This document shows, piece by piece, positions 31,669 to 43,380 of a stretch of DNA of 64,000 nt. How positions within the stretch are numbered: position 1 is the stretch's first letter; each line of letters begins with the position of its first letter. A program made the translations under genes and the position numbers. The notes below the pieces were generated by a model. That model saw only the letters and a program-made list of their open reading frames with translations. It did not search any database and was not told the origin of the DNA. Location: contig CAMZMU010000063.1 in the NCBI GenBank assembly GCA_947311845.1, positions 120,608,135-120,672,134 of the forward strand. The letters run 5' to 3'. This stretch comes from Poa pratensis (Eukaryota > Streptophyta > Magnoliopsida > Poales > Poaceae).

Positions 31669-34600
31669 CTACTCAGGTCTATCCCTAGTGGCAGCGTGAA
31701 GGGCGCGTATCCTGCCAATCGCGACCTCCACCATGTCTCGGTCTTGTCTCCTAGCCACAGACTTCCACACCTGCATGTACATGATCATTTTGTAAAGGCC
31801 GTCAGCCGGTTGTGAAGGAAAAACACCCTCAATGGTAAACTTATTGCGCATATTCCAAAGAGACCACAGTAGTCTGCACAACAGATCCATAGGACACGAC
31901 GGTCCTGCCCAGAATATCTACCAAGTAGGCGATGGATATCCGCAAAGCACGAGGGGTTCCAATCACAGGAGAGTAGTTCCCTAACTGCACTCCACATGAA
32001 TTTCGCGAGGGGACACGCGAAAAAGATGTGGTTTGAGTCCTCAAACTGACCACAAAGCGAGCATAGGCCATTGGAGGGCCCATGTCTATGACGAATGTTA
32101 TCCTTCGAGGGGAGGCGTTTCCTGGCCAGCTGCCAAAGGAAGACTCTGACCTTGAGAGGGATAGCAATTCTCCATATGTCTCCGAATTGTTTCCTTGGTG
32201 TGCCCTCGCAAAGCTTGCGATATAGGGACTTCACCGAGAACCTCCCCGAAGGTTCAAGGGTCCAAGAGAAGTCATCGGGAGTTGCCGACAAAGAAATGCC
32301 GGCCACCGCGCGGTGGAGGTCCAGCCACTCTGTCCTCTCCACCGGACCCAGCGTGCGCCGAAGAGGGATATCCCACTCCCCCTGCCGGCAAGCGTGAGCA
32401 ACGGACGCATTGGGATCAGCTACCACCGCAAACAGACTAGGAAACCGGTCCTTGAGAGGGCCCGATCCCTGCCACCAGTCCATCCATAAGCGGGTAGACT
32501 TGCCATTCCGAACTTCATGTCTCGCCCCCAAGCTAAACAGGTCCCTTACTCGGAGAATGGAGTTCCAGAACTTGGAGCCAGGTTGGTGGGAATCCACCAA
32601 AAGGTCCTTGTCCCTCAGATACTTACTCCTGATGATCTCTGCCCAGAGACCTTGGTCCCCTGTCAGAAGCTTCCAGATCCATTTGACCATGAGACATTGA
32701 TTCATCAGTTTGGTATCCATGATGCCTAAGCCCCCCAAGGCTTTTGGCTTGCAAAGCGCCGACCACCGAACCCAGTGGTATTTGCGCTTGTTCCTGCTTC
32801 CTTCCCAAAAGAAACGGGATCTCGACTTGTCCATGGATCTATGGACTCCGTCCCCCGGCATACACACACCCATGGCATGTAGGGGTAGGCTCGAGAGGCA
32901 CGCGTTCACAAGCGTCAATCTAGCAGCTGAAGACATCAGTCTGCCGAACCAGGGGTCTGCTCGTTTGGCCACCTTCGAGGTGAGGGGGTTCCAATCACCC
33001 GCCGTGAGGGCTCTCTCCGAAATGGGGAGGCCTAGGTAGGTGAAAGGGAAGCTCCCCCGTTTGCAATTCAGCATGTGAGCAATCCTCTGGCTTTCCTGGT
33101 TATCGGCCCCAACCACCAGGACTTCACTCTTGTGGAAGTTAATTCTCAGACCCGACATGTTCTCAAAACAGAGTAACATAAACTTGAGATTAGCAATCGC
33201 CAAGTCATCGGGCTGGATCATGATGATCGTATCATCAGCGTACTGGAGGTGGGTGATCCCCCCTGCACGATGTGGGGAATGACCCCACTGATATGCCCCG
33301 CCGCTTTTGCTTTGTCCAGCATAGCGGCAAGCGCCTCAACAACAAAGTCAAAGAGTAGCGGGGAGAGGGGGTCCCCTTGGCGCACCCCTCTACCATTACG
33401 AAAGAAATTCCCCATTTCCCCGTTGATGGTGATGGAGGTTTGGCCCCCCGAGACCAAACCTAGGGCTCTGTGAACCCAACCAGGGTCAAAGCCCTTCCTC
33501 AGAAGTACCTCACCGAGGAACTTCCAGTTGACCCGGTCATACGCTTTCTCAAAGTCCAGTTTTAAGAAAACTCCTCTGAGCTTCTTGGACTTGGTCTCAT
33601 GTACAATTTCTTGTAAAGAGACAACCCCTTCGTGGATATGCCTCCCCTTAATGAAATCCGATTGGGTATGGCTAATCGTGCGATGCGCAATAGGGGAGAG
33701 GCGGAGGGCGTAGGCTTTGGCTACAAATTTGAAGATGACATTAGTCAGAGCGATTGGCCTAAATTGGCGAATGTCCTCCGCCCCTTGGACTTTAGGGATA
33801 AGCGTGAGTACCCCAAAGTTCAGGCGGGAAAGGTCAACCCTCCCTAGGGCAAAACCGTTGGCGATAGCCAGAATATAGGGCTTGGTGAGGTCCCAGAACT
33901 TCTTAAAGAAGCACAACGGTAGCCCATCCGGGCCCGGTGCCGTGTCCACCTTCATGCTGGCTAGCACTCTGTCTAGCTCCTCTGGAGTAAAGGAAAGCAT
34001 GAGCGAGTTGTTCTCCTCCACCGAGACACGAGTGTCCGGGTGCCAAAATTCCCTGGAGAGTGAGAGACCCGCAGTGTCCCCCTTCACCCCCAGGAGATTA
34101 CGATAGAAATCGTAGATGTGGGCTTGGAGGGCTAAAGGCTCAGTAAGGATCCCCTGATCCGAATTGAGACTGGAGATAGCACACTTCCGTCTCCTGCCAT
34201 TAGCTATGGCATGGAAGTATGCTGTGTTGGCATCCCCTTTGAGAATCCAGTTCAGCCGGCTCCTCTGGCGCCAGTACTCCTCCTCCACCTGCGCAAGGTG
34301 GGTGAGCTGGCTCTCAAGGTGATATCTCAGTGCCCATCCATCGTCGTTAAGGCCAGAAGAGTCAGCCTGACGATCCAGACACTGGACTTGGTCTAGAATT
34401 TCCTGCTTAAGGTCACGGTACGCCCTCCCAAGGTTGGCTCCCAGCCTTTTAGGAATTGTCGTAACCCCGCAGAAATTCTCTGCCACTCGTCAATAGGATC
34501 ACAAGAGCCCACCCTGAGGCTCTCAAGTTCCCTCCATTTAGCTGTGACCAAGTCCCCAAACTCTGGTCTCTCCAGCCAACTGGTCTCGAAGAAGAAACGA

Positions 34601-35321
34601 GTGTTCCTCCTTCGGAGCTCCTCCCCTGAGCAAAGAACTAAGGGGGAGTGGTCAGAGCCAATGTTCGTTTGGGTTGTGACGGAGCAGAGCGGGAACAGAG
34701 TATCCCAGTCTGCGGACATCAGCACCCGGTCCAGAACACATCTAACCGGGTCTAGCTGATGGTTGGTCCAGGTATATCGGGCGCCCCCACGCCTGATTTC
34801 CTTGAGCGCTAGACGAGCAATGCAGTCATTGAACCTATGTACTCTAGGCCAATTAATATTTGCATTGTTCTTGTCCTCTGATCCCCTAATCAGGTTGAAA
34901 TCTCCTCCCACAACCAGTGGAAAGGTGCAGGCTGTAACTGCAGCTGTTAGCTCATCCAGGAATTCCTGAGATCTCCGGTGATCAGCCGGGCCGTAAACCA
35001 CAAGGAGAGACCAATTCCTCGTAGTGTCGAGTTGGAGGACGTCTACCCTGATGTGGAAGGAGCCACTGCTCCATGCTACCACATCGTATGCATCCTCGTT
35101 GACTCCCAGCAAGATACCACCAGAGTGGCCACAAGCGGGGACGGAATGCCAGGCAAATCGACCTCTCGGATCGATACTCAGCAAATCTGCTGGTGTGAAG
35201 CTGGCTTTGATGGTCTCCTGGAGCCCAACAAAATCAAGCTGTTCTCGAGAGATGAACTCTCGGATCTGGGTACGGCGACCCGGTCGGCCAAACCCCGTAT
35301 GTTGTAAAAACCGGCCCGCAT
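31669..35321 (-). pseudogene. LINE ORF2 (endonuclease + reverse transcriptase), frameshifted
   Basis: The start MRAGFYNIRGL is at 35321. An APE-type endonuclease follows: VGGDFNLIRG, then SDHSPLVLCS (35184-34445). The reverse transcriptase core spans 34486-31785: DGLPLCFFKKFWD, GRHIHEGVVSLQEIVHE, LKLDFEKAYDRVNW, RQGDPLSPLLFDFVVEAL and a YADD box. The C-terminal RT zinc-binding part has CSLCGQFEDSNHIFFACPLA, and the end is at 31669. Frameshifts lie near 35300, 34445, 33250 (just before YADD) and 31860. An active version would nick target DNA and prime reverse transcription there; this copy cannot without repair. Confidence 0.9.
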
Positions 35322-38234
35322 CTATGTGCGTAGCCGGTTCCTCCGTCCACGACGGGTCCCCAACACGGCCTTGCCCATGCCCCTCTTATTGGATTGAGGG
35401 GCGGCCTGAGAGTCTCCCGAAGGCACAGCCTCGGGGTCGGAGATCGCTGTATCAGTGTGGGATCCCTCCCCACTTCTACAGGTGGGCTAGTGGCGGCGGC
35501 TACCTTAGCTACCTCCACCTCCTTGCGGAAGGCCGCAAGGGCGAGAGCAGCTTGTGCTTCCTCCTTGGCACGCACAAGGGAGATCATTTCCATCTCGGAC
35601 CCGAGTCCGGAATCAATCGCAAGAGCCAAACCAACATCATGTATAACCGACACAAGATGATCATCAGGTAAATCACGTAAAAGCGCAAACTTGGGATCGG
35701 TTATACCTGCCGAGTCGAGGTTCTTGACGGCCGCCCGAGCTTGGGCACGCTCGCCACTGGAACCGAAGCAGCCGGCCCGTGGAAGCGCGCACTCTTGCGC
35801 GTCGGCTCCGTGCCCACCTGCTTGGAGCGCCGGCGGCGAGGGATGTCCAGCAAGCTCTCCTCCTTGTCCGACCGCTCCAGGTCCGAGTCCGAGACCGCGT
35901 CACCCCCCTCCGCCAGCTTGGAAGGAGAGTCCGACTCCCCGCCCGACTCCCCTAGGAGGGAGGAGTCAGCCGGAGGCGAGGAGGGGCAGTCGACGGCGGC
36001 CTGCACGAGGATGGCCGCCTCCGTCGCCCGCATCTTCTCGAGCGCCGCGAGCGAAGGAGGCCACGCCGCGCGCTGCGCCACCTGCTCGGAATTGCTCCCG
36101 TACTGGTCCAGAGCCAGTGCCTCAGCCGTGGTAGCCGAGGAGGGCGCCTCCCCTCCGGATGCAACCACATCAGACGCCGCCACAGGAGCGCGAGACGTCC
36201 CCGCAGCAGCATCTTGGGAAGACGTCGACGTCGCCTTGAACTTCCCGGCCTCCCGCGCCTTGTCCTTCTCGGCCGCCTCCGTCCACTCCCCCTCGGACAT
36301 GCTCAGGTCGTCGTCGAGGTCGTCGTTGGGCCGAGGAGGGGAGGGTGGTGGTGGAGGGGCACGCGCGGCCTCCCGCTGCACGCCGATGTTGTAGCCGGCC
36401 TTCCTGTGGAAGATCTGCACCGCGCCCCGCATCTTCTCCGGATCCCTGCACGCAATCTTGACACGCACCGGCCTGCGGTTGCGGATGGACGACTCGTCGA
36501 TCTCGAGCGTACGCCCGAGCATGCCCAGCCCGGCGATCAGACGATCTTTGCGCTTCATGCGCCTGGGGAGGCCCGTGAGGGTCACCCACACCTCCTGCAA
36601 CATCGCCGAGGGCACGGGGTCGACGTCCGCGAGGCGAATCTTGGCCTCGGTGTTGCTGAGCCGGAGGTAGATGCGCCCACTCCTGGTGCACATCCTCAGT
36701 GTCTCCGCGAGGGGAAGGACACCGCGAACTCCCGAGTGGAAATGGCGGCCACCTGCCAGTCCCATTCCACCTCGATCAGGTGGTGAAGCTCGCGGCGCAC
36801 CCTCGAAGGTGATGACGGCCCCATTGGTCTCGTCCTCCTCATCCTCCTCATCGGTGTCGAAATCAAGGTCGAAGTACCCTTCTCCCGAGATGGCGTGCCC
36901 GAGGATGGCGAGGGTCGGGCGCTTGCCCATCGGCTTGTTGGTGCATGCCGATTGAAAGTGGCCACCTTGGCCACACTTGAAGCACTCCATGGCCGAGGTA
37001 GGTGCACCGCCGCTCGGCGCCATGGAGGAGGAGGTCGTAGCCGGGATCGGGGTCGGTAGCTTGCGCTGCTCCACCGGCTTCTTCCCCTGCGCCTTGTCCC
37101 GCGCACGCGTCGCCGCCACCGGGTCCGCACCCGCCGGGAGCGCGCCTTGATCCAGCTCCAGCGCGGCAGCCGCAGCCGCCGCCGCGCGCCTCTTCTCCCG
37201 GGCGACGAACCAGGGCGGCGGGATGTTGTTGGCGCCCGCCGCGCCCTTGCCGGAACCCCCGGCCTTGCCGGAGCCACCAGCCCTGCTCGAGCCACCGGCC
37301 GCCTTGCCGGAGGGCGGCTTCTTCCCCGCCTGCATCGCGAGCGCGTTCGCCCGCAGCTCGGCCTCCTGCCGCTCGGCCGGCCGGCCGCCCGGTCATCGAG
37401 GCGGCGCTTGTTCCCCTTGGGATCCATGGTCGTCACCTGCGCGAAGGACGCGGAGAGGGGCGCTGGCGGCGGGGTGGGGTGGACGCGACGCGCCGTTTTC
37501 CTGCCTCTGCGAATGTCCTCGTCGGATGCAGGGAACCCTAAGAGAAGGTCGAGCGACCCCTTCCTGAGCCAGAGCCACTTGGGCTGGGCCGCCGAGGCAG
37601 GCTCGCGGATGGGCTGGGCCATCGAGGCCGTGGGCCACGGCATGGCCGTGGTGCGGGGAGCCAACTCCTCGCACGCCCTCAGGCCCAGAAACGGATGCGT
37701 TCCCGAAAAATCGGGCTCAAGCAACAGCCCCTCGCGGGCGCGCACACCCTCAGGGCCCACCAAGCCCATCGGAAGTGGCACAGTGGGAGACGTCACCGGC
37801 CCAGGCCCGACACGGGACGCCTCCTCCTCCCGCAACCCTACCTCCAGGCGCGAGGTTGGCGCCGCCGCCGACAGCGCAGCCGGCGCCGTCATCGGGGCCT
37901 CCACCCGGTGCCCCAGCGCCGAGATGGGAAGCAGGCCGCATGGTACAGGCACTTCCCGTACCAAGGCGACCTTGCGAGGGCCAGCCGACCGCCAGCGCCT
38001 GACGGCCGCCGCAGCCCGGCCTACCTGCTCGCCGGCACCCGACGGGAACCGCGAGCCTCGGCCGCCCGGCGCGAACGCCGACCGACGGCCGGACCGCAGG
38101 GAGCCCCCCAGCTCCTCCGCGGCATGGAGAAAATCCCCCAGAGTGGGAGAGAGCCCACCAGGTCGCCGGGGCGACGACCCCTCCTCGCCGTCTGACGGCA
38201 CGCTCACGGCATCCACGGCGGTATCCTCTTCCAC
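35240..38234 (-). pseudogene. LINE ORF1 (gag-like, CCHC zinc knuckle), frameshifted
   Basis: A frame opens at 38234 and runs through MDPKGNKRRLDDRAAGRP; a 1-base slip near 37379 moves it into the long frame 37335-35701 (544 codons). That frame has a Gly/Ser/Lys-rich and Ala-rich start, the zinc knuckle CFKCGQGGHFQSAC (C-x2-C-x4-H-x4-C), an RNA-binding-like middle (RIYLRLSNTEAKIRLADV, VWVTLTGLPRRMKRKDR) and an acidic Ser-rich tail. A second slip near 35740 leads to VKNLDSAGITDPKFALL and a helical SEMEMISLVRAKEEAQAALA end. The parent protein binds LINE RNA as part of the retrotransposition particle. GC content is far above flanking host DNA. Confidence 0.85.
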
Positions 38235-38402
38235 AGCGAGGGCCCAGAACCTACCTCCAAAGCCACCGCCGGTCGGTGATGGACGGGGGCAGAGCAGTAC
38301 CGGCGAGGCCTCGGGCGCGCACCGTGGGGTGGCGCCGTCGCCTCCCCTGACGCAGAGCGCCTAACGGTCATCTCCAAAATTCAAGAGTAAGCTATTTGTC
38401 TT

Positions 38403-39130
38403 GGTAGTATTTATATATGATTACTAACTAGTTCCTTGGGTATACCAGGCAAAGCCACCGAGAAATCCAAGGCTGTGCAAGTTTTGTGACGAATATGTAC
38501 TCGGCCATGACTACCGCAACTGCCCTGAGAGGCACGCTTCCGCTTCTTCTGAATAAGATGAAGGAGACGATTCCAACTAACACCGGTGAAATTATGCTGT
38601 GTTATGCACCTACCAGATAGGATTTGATTAGATAGAATCTGCTTCTGTCCTGGAGTAAAGAAATTAAAGTGCCTTTTGTTCTTCTAGTGATGCTTTTGCT
38701 GAGCCCTAATTCCAGCTAGTTACCTAGAAATAGATTTGCTGCAAACATGAAGATGTCTGCGCAGCACTTGAATCTGTCAAGTCTCCTCTGACAATCATGT
38801 GAATTCGAGTTGTTATGTACTAATTTTTACTGAAAGTTTTGTGCATCCACTGAAAACAAGGAACGGCTTTTAGGATTGAATGACCATTCCTTTTCCAAGA
38901 ATTCAATGACCGTTGCTTTTGGCATTGGGAAAAATGGTACAATCTGTTGGTTTTATCTTCCTGTATCTGAGCTTGACAGCAAGGTAAAATATTTTGAAAC
39001 TTTGTGTCAATAGAGACAACAGGAGCCTCCTTCTCCACCGCGACAGGCCTCCAGTCCCAGCGAAGATGGTGGAGATCGAGCCCCACAACGCAGAGTTCCG
39101 CTACCTGTTGCCACTGATCTGGTGAATGCA
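38403..39130 (+). pseudogene. downstream exons of the gene split by the LINE (zinc-knuckle-like)
   Basis: After acceptor-like TATACCAG, the stretch 38450-38553 encodes AKPPRNPRLCKFCDEYVLGH followed by DYRNCPERHASASSE and a stop. Cysteines and histidine (C-x2-C-x6-H-x4-C) suggest a small zinc-binding knuckle. A second stretch near 39021-39122 encodes EPPSPPRQASSPSEDGGDRA and ends in TGA; it could be an alternative last exon. Together with the coiled-coil exon at 31000-31184 this may be a resident gene of unknown family interrupted by LINE insertion in an intron. The evidence is compositional and splice-site based only. Confidence 0.4.
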
Positions 39131-39880
39131 CACTTGTCTCTAGACGGCCTTTGGCTCTGGTGTTGCTTTATTTATTCAACTTAAACGTAGTCGGAATACT
39201 ATGTAATGTAGATATGTACATATATGGAGAGTCTGGAGAAAATAACTGAAATTTACTTCATTATTATACTTAGTTCTTAAGGACTTATTTGAAATGCTAA
39301 TTTTGTTACAAAACAATATGTAACGTTCTAAGAACTAGAGAGCACAACTGCGCAGTCGGCACGAATCATAAGACTAGTTAGTACTATATGTATATTGAAA
39401 ATAAACACAAAAGGGAAATGGAAATACTTGCTCGCAAGATATGTTTGAAAGACTTTTCAGGTGAATCTGTCAAGTCTCCTCTGACAATCATGTGAAAATG
39501 TATATTACTCTGGCAGAGGGGAACTACATGATTTTAGTTTAGAATGAGAGTAAGAAATCTTTAAAATCATTTTCTTATACACACATGATTTTTACGTAAA
39601 GCTTCATTACAAATGTTACAATGTTATATTGATTAGATAATTCCAAAATATAGGCCAGCATATATGTTAGCTGAAGGGCAAAGAGTCCACAAAAGTATGT
39701 TGACGATCAAATATGCCTGTATGCAGGGAATGTTTCCCACACACATTCAACAAAAAATAAATAAGAGAAAATTATTTATTTGCACGCTACCTTCCTTTAT
39801 TTTTCCCTAGTAGACAATACAACATCAAGATTTTCTGAAACAGAAATAAGTAACATTGATCATGAAATAGATTTTTAAGT
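39131..39880. other. AT-rich intergenic DNA, no gene seen
   Basis: No open frame, TE end or repeat was recognised, apart from the word AATCTGTCAAGTCTCCTCTG plus ACAATCATGTGAA occurring twice (near 38771 and 39466), a short direct repeat. The last bases are likely the 3' flank of the receptor-kinase gene. Confidence 0.4.
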
Positions 39881-39882
39881 TA

Positions 39883-42587
39883 TTACACTAAATCTGAATT
39901 AGAACTCTTAGTTATAGCTGCAAGTAGTCTTGGCATCGGAAGCATATCAATCTCCTGGAGACCCTCAAGAACCCGAACCACTTCACTCATCGTCGGCCGA
40001 TCGAACTCATTGTCTTGGATGCACCATAATGCGACTTTGCAAACTCTTTCAGCCTGTTCCATATTGAAGTCTTCATGTAATCTTGGATCCACCAAACTCT
40101 GCACATCTCCCCCGTGAAGCTTGCTGATGACTCGCATGGGGAAATATTCAACATGATCATTGTCATCGGTATGTGCTTCAGGTGAATTCCTCCTTCCTGA
40201 TATGATTTCAAATAATACCATGCCAAAGCTGTAAACATCAACCTTTGGTGTAATAGCAACTCCGCTCAGCCACTCTGGGGCAAGATAACCTGCAGTGCCT
40301 CTAAATGTAGTCAAGACTCGGCTAAAATTTCTTCCCACAAATGCTGCCATCCCAAAATCCGCAACTTTAGGAAAAAATGATGCATCGAGAAGTATATTCT
40401 CTGGCTTAATATCACAGTGTATGATACACTCACGGCAACTCTGATGCAAGTAGGACAGTCCTCTGGCAATTCCTAGGACTATCTGGTACCTTGTGTCCCA
40501 GTTTAGTACAAGGACATCACTATTAAAAATATGACTATCAAGAGATCCATTTGGCATGTGTTCATACACAAGTAACCTATTATCACCTTGACTGCAGAAA
40601 CCAATCAATTTCACTAGGTTGACATGGTGGATCAATCCAATTGAGCTCACCTCGGCTCTAAATTGCTTCTCTCCCTGACGGGTACCATCAAGCTTTTTCA
40701 CTGCTATTGCAGTCGAATCCCTTAAGACTCCTTTATATACAGAACCAAAACCACCTGTTCCCAGCTTTTCAGAGAAGTTTTTAGTAGCATGAGCTAAATC
40801 ATTGTATCTAAATGCTATAATACCACTAGTGCCTTGATTGCCGTATAATGGTGAACCACACCACTCCAGTTTGTTCCTCCAAATAACTAACGACAACAGG
40901 AGCACTAGTAACACAAAACTACCAATGCTTGCAGCAGTAACAACTCCAACATTTGGTTTTCTCTTGTTTTTTGTAAAATTGTCTCATCGTTGGCAGCAAG
41001 GCGAAGGTAAAGAGTATCTTCAGATTCAATTTCAAGGCCATCATTCAGATTTACACCGAGCAGTTTCCCATGCCAGACAGAACATATGCTGTTATTATAG
41101 GAATAAGCGGTGCAAGAGCAGGAACTGAGACAAGCTTCCTCACACTTGCTACGCGTTGTAGCAAGGTCTGTGCTTTGAGGGTTGTAGGGCAATGTAACCT
41201 GAGCAATTGGGTGGAACATGTCTGTTGAACTTGTGGTGTTCTTGTTACCAGTGCAATACAGCGGTGAATCTCTGATGCACCCGTGTGATCGATCACCAAA
41301 CTCCCAATGCCGCGGCGACTTCTTAGAAAAGCTCTCCATGCAGTCACAAGATGGTTCTGCTTTGCCGTTGCAGACAGTGAAAGGTCCGCATGTAGCAGGT
41401 GGAGTGCAGACATCAATAGGGTCGGCAAATATGGTTTGCCAATATTGTTGGTCCTGTGACCAGATATTCAGCTTGATCTGACCAGAGATGTCTAGCGAGA
41501 GAAATGAGGAGGGCGATTCATCTGGTGAAGTGTAAATGTAGTACTCCTCTGTCTTGCTATTATTATAATCTGGGATAATCACACCTTTGGTCCGTGGATC
41601 CAATCCTAGAATCTTCTGGATTCTTGGCATGAGTTTCAATATGGATGATGTTTCGGGTGGATAAGGCCGATACACTAGCGAGGGTTTTATTTGCTTGAGG
41701 ATTATACCGTTGCCCTTGGTATCTAGTTCAACGCTATAGAAGCCACGCGGAGTGAAAATAATTTCGTCGAAATTTCGAACGAAATTCACGAAATTAACGA
41801 TTCTCGCTATGGGGCGAGAAAGTATAATCTCTGATGAAATTTTCGTTTAAATTTGAATAAATCCAATGGGTTACACTACAAAAAGCTGTAGACCATGATA
41901 TAGACAAGTACTTGCCTCTACCCTACTGGTTGAGGACTCATGTAGTTGATTATGAGGTTCTGTGTTCAAGTTTGTGACCTTGTTCAGCGGATCAGCGGTG
42001 CTCTTTTTCGAGATGAGCCTGCGATTCAAGTTTGTGACCTTGTTCCAACCAAACTTGGCTCCAGGAAGCACAACATCTGTTGGGTAGTCGAAACTCTCCC
42101 ACAACACTTGGTCAGATGACGATGCGAGGACTAGGTTGGCAGTGTTCATCAGAACAACACTTGTGGTGGTGGTGTTTATGCTGTTTGGTTGTGTCCTGCT
42201 TTAGTTTGCAATATCGGCAGACCAGATGACAAGGTCATCGTGTACGATGACAAGATTGCCGTCGCTAGAGATTTTGAGGTGTGTGGTGAGGTTGAGGTTG
42301 GGGTCATCGGGGATCGGCACGTCCCTGTTGGCGACCCACACGGTAGTGAAAACTGGAATCTGGTTGAACCATATGCCAAGGTACCAGTTGGCCGGGGAGG
42401 TGGTGTCAGTGAACTTACTGGTGATGGCGCTTGCGGCTGGCTGGAAGAAGCCGAGCGCGAACCTGCCGTTCCTCGAGACGAGCTTGTCGCCGACGGCGAG
42501 CACCTGGGTTGCCGTGAGAGTATCGTTGGCAGAGGAGGAGCATGGAAGGAGGAGGAGGCCGAGTAGTAGGATGGAGAGGGGTGCCAT
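39883..42587 (-). pseudogene. G-type lectin S-receptor-like Ser/Thr kinase, disrupted
   Basis: From the ATG at 42587: signal peptide (LSILLLGLLLLPCSSSA), B-lectin domain (NGRFALGFF, WYLGIWFN, VWVANRDVPI), S-locus-like region (VLWESFDYPTDVVLPG, GPFTVCNG), PAN-like Cys block (CEEACLSSCSCTAYS), transmembrane helix (ASIGSFVLLVLLLSLVIW) and a kinase with GTGGFGSVYKG, HCDIKPENILLD, DFGMA and APEWLSG. Plant relatives sit in the plasma membrane and sense extracellular signals; members of this group usually lack introns, as here. Three lesions break it: an in-frame TAA at 42203-42201, an insertion with duplication around 41760-42045, and a 1-nt frameshift near 40985. The kinase part alone (40914-39883) remains open. 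Confidence 0.9.
41760..41985 (+). mobile_element. insertion in the receptor-kinase pseudogene, possibly SINE-like
   Basis: Between coding for ISKKS and GFYSVELD lies about 220 bp foreign to the gene. It begins with GAAATTTCG-type repeats (41760-41855), then CTACTGGTTGAGGACTC and, 20 nt later, GAGGTTCTGTGTTCAAG, faintly like tRNA-derived A and B boxes. A 21-nt direct repeat (TTCAAGTTTGTGACCTTGTT plus C) occurs at 41965-41985 and 42025-42045. The insert may be a degenerate SINE or a rearrangement product. Confidence 0.35.
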
Positions 42588-43149
42588 GGAGAAGAGTTGT
42601 GTGAATGATGAATTGGAGAAAAGACGAAGCTCACGCATGCACCTTGTCTGTGGTGCTGCTCTGAGAGAAGAGGAGGCAGACTAGCAGAGGATGGTATAGA
42701 TATGGTTGCTGAGCTGGGTTGGTTGGCCGATGGGGAAGAAACGGCAACGACTTGGGGTCGTCGGCTGCCACAGTGCCAGTACTGGTGCGAGCCAGCTTCA
42801 ACGACGCTTCCGCTGCTGCTAAGGCCAGACATGGACCATGGACGTGACGGCCAAGAGCGCGGCCACCACATGCTGGTCGTTGGTTCGTTAGTGACCCAGT
42901 GGTGTCATGTCCGTCCTACGTCAAGTGAATAATGGCAACGTAGACTAGTTGCACCTGTTTTCTTCCCTCGAATACACGGCAAACCTGTTATCTGTGTAAT
43001 AATCACAAACATATCAAAACAGCTACCTACTTGCGAAAGTGCAGTCATTTGAAAGCACTTGACCCTTGGTTAATGCATAGTGTAAAATGGTTAAAAATTT
43101 GTGCAGAGCATGTAAGAGATGCAACTTTAAAAACAAAAACAATTTTGCT

Positions 43150-43380
43150 TCCTTTTTTGAAGACAGCAGCGCTGTTTTCATTTTCCTTACGGGGAGTAAA
43201 ATAATATAAGGTTGAGGGGATTATAAATTCACACCGAAAAAGAAAAATGTAAATCTACAATAGAAGAAAAGGGAGGGAAAACAACATCAAGGCTACAAGT
43301 ACAACAGAAAAACTGAGCATGACTATCATGATCTTGTCGTGGGATGCAGCAACACCGTCAGCGGTGACAAGTGCAAGATT
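43150..43380 (-). mobile_element. LINE 3'-UTR fragment
   Basis: On the minus strand the sequence ends AGGAAAATGAAAACAGCGCT followed by GCTGTCTTCAAAAAAGG, resembling the A-rich 3' tails of grass LINEs, with purine/pyrimidine-biased DNA upstream. It abuts an oppositely oriented LINE coding fragment, so the boundary near 43380 is a rearrangement or nested insertion. Confidence 0.45.

Larger units (their letters stand above)
31485..38388 (-). mobile_element. full-length L1-type LINE (6.9 kb) with 14-bp TSD
   Basis: AAGCTATTTGTCTT flanks the element at 31471-31484 and 38389-38402. Inside, on the minus strand, lie a GC-rich 5' UTR, a CCHC gag-like ORF1, and an ORF2 with endonuclease, reverse transcriptase and RT zinc-binding parts, in standard plant L1 order. 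The 3' end reads GGGCTCAGCTTGAGCC and GTCTAAA without a long poly-A. Both ORFs carry frameshifts, so the copy is inactive, but intact ends and TSD show a complete insertion. Confidence 0.93.

Noticed and set aside
37147..38364. 405-codon plus-strand frame over the LINE 5' part
   Set aside because: Antisense to the GC-rich LINE ORF1; Pro/Arg/Ala-rich with no domain, a compositional shadow.
41880..41990. A genuine tRNA gene in the receptor-kinase insertion
   Set aside because: Only faint A/B-box-like words; no cloverleaf could be drawn with an acceptor stem and anticodon arm.
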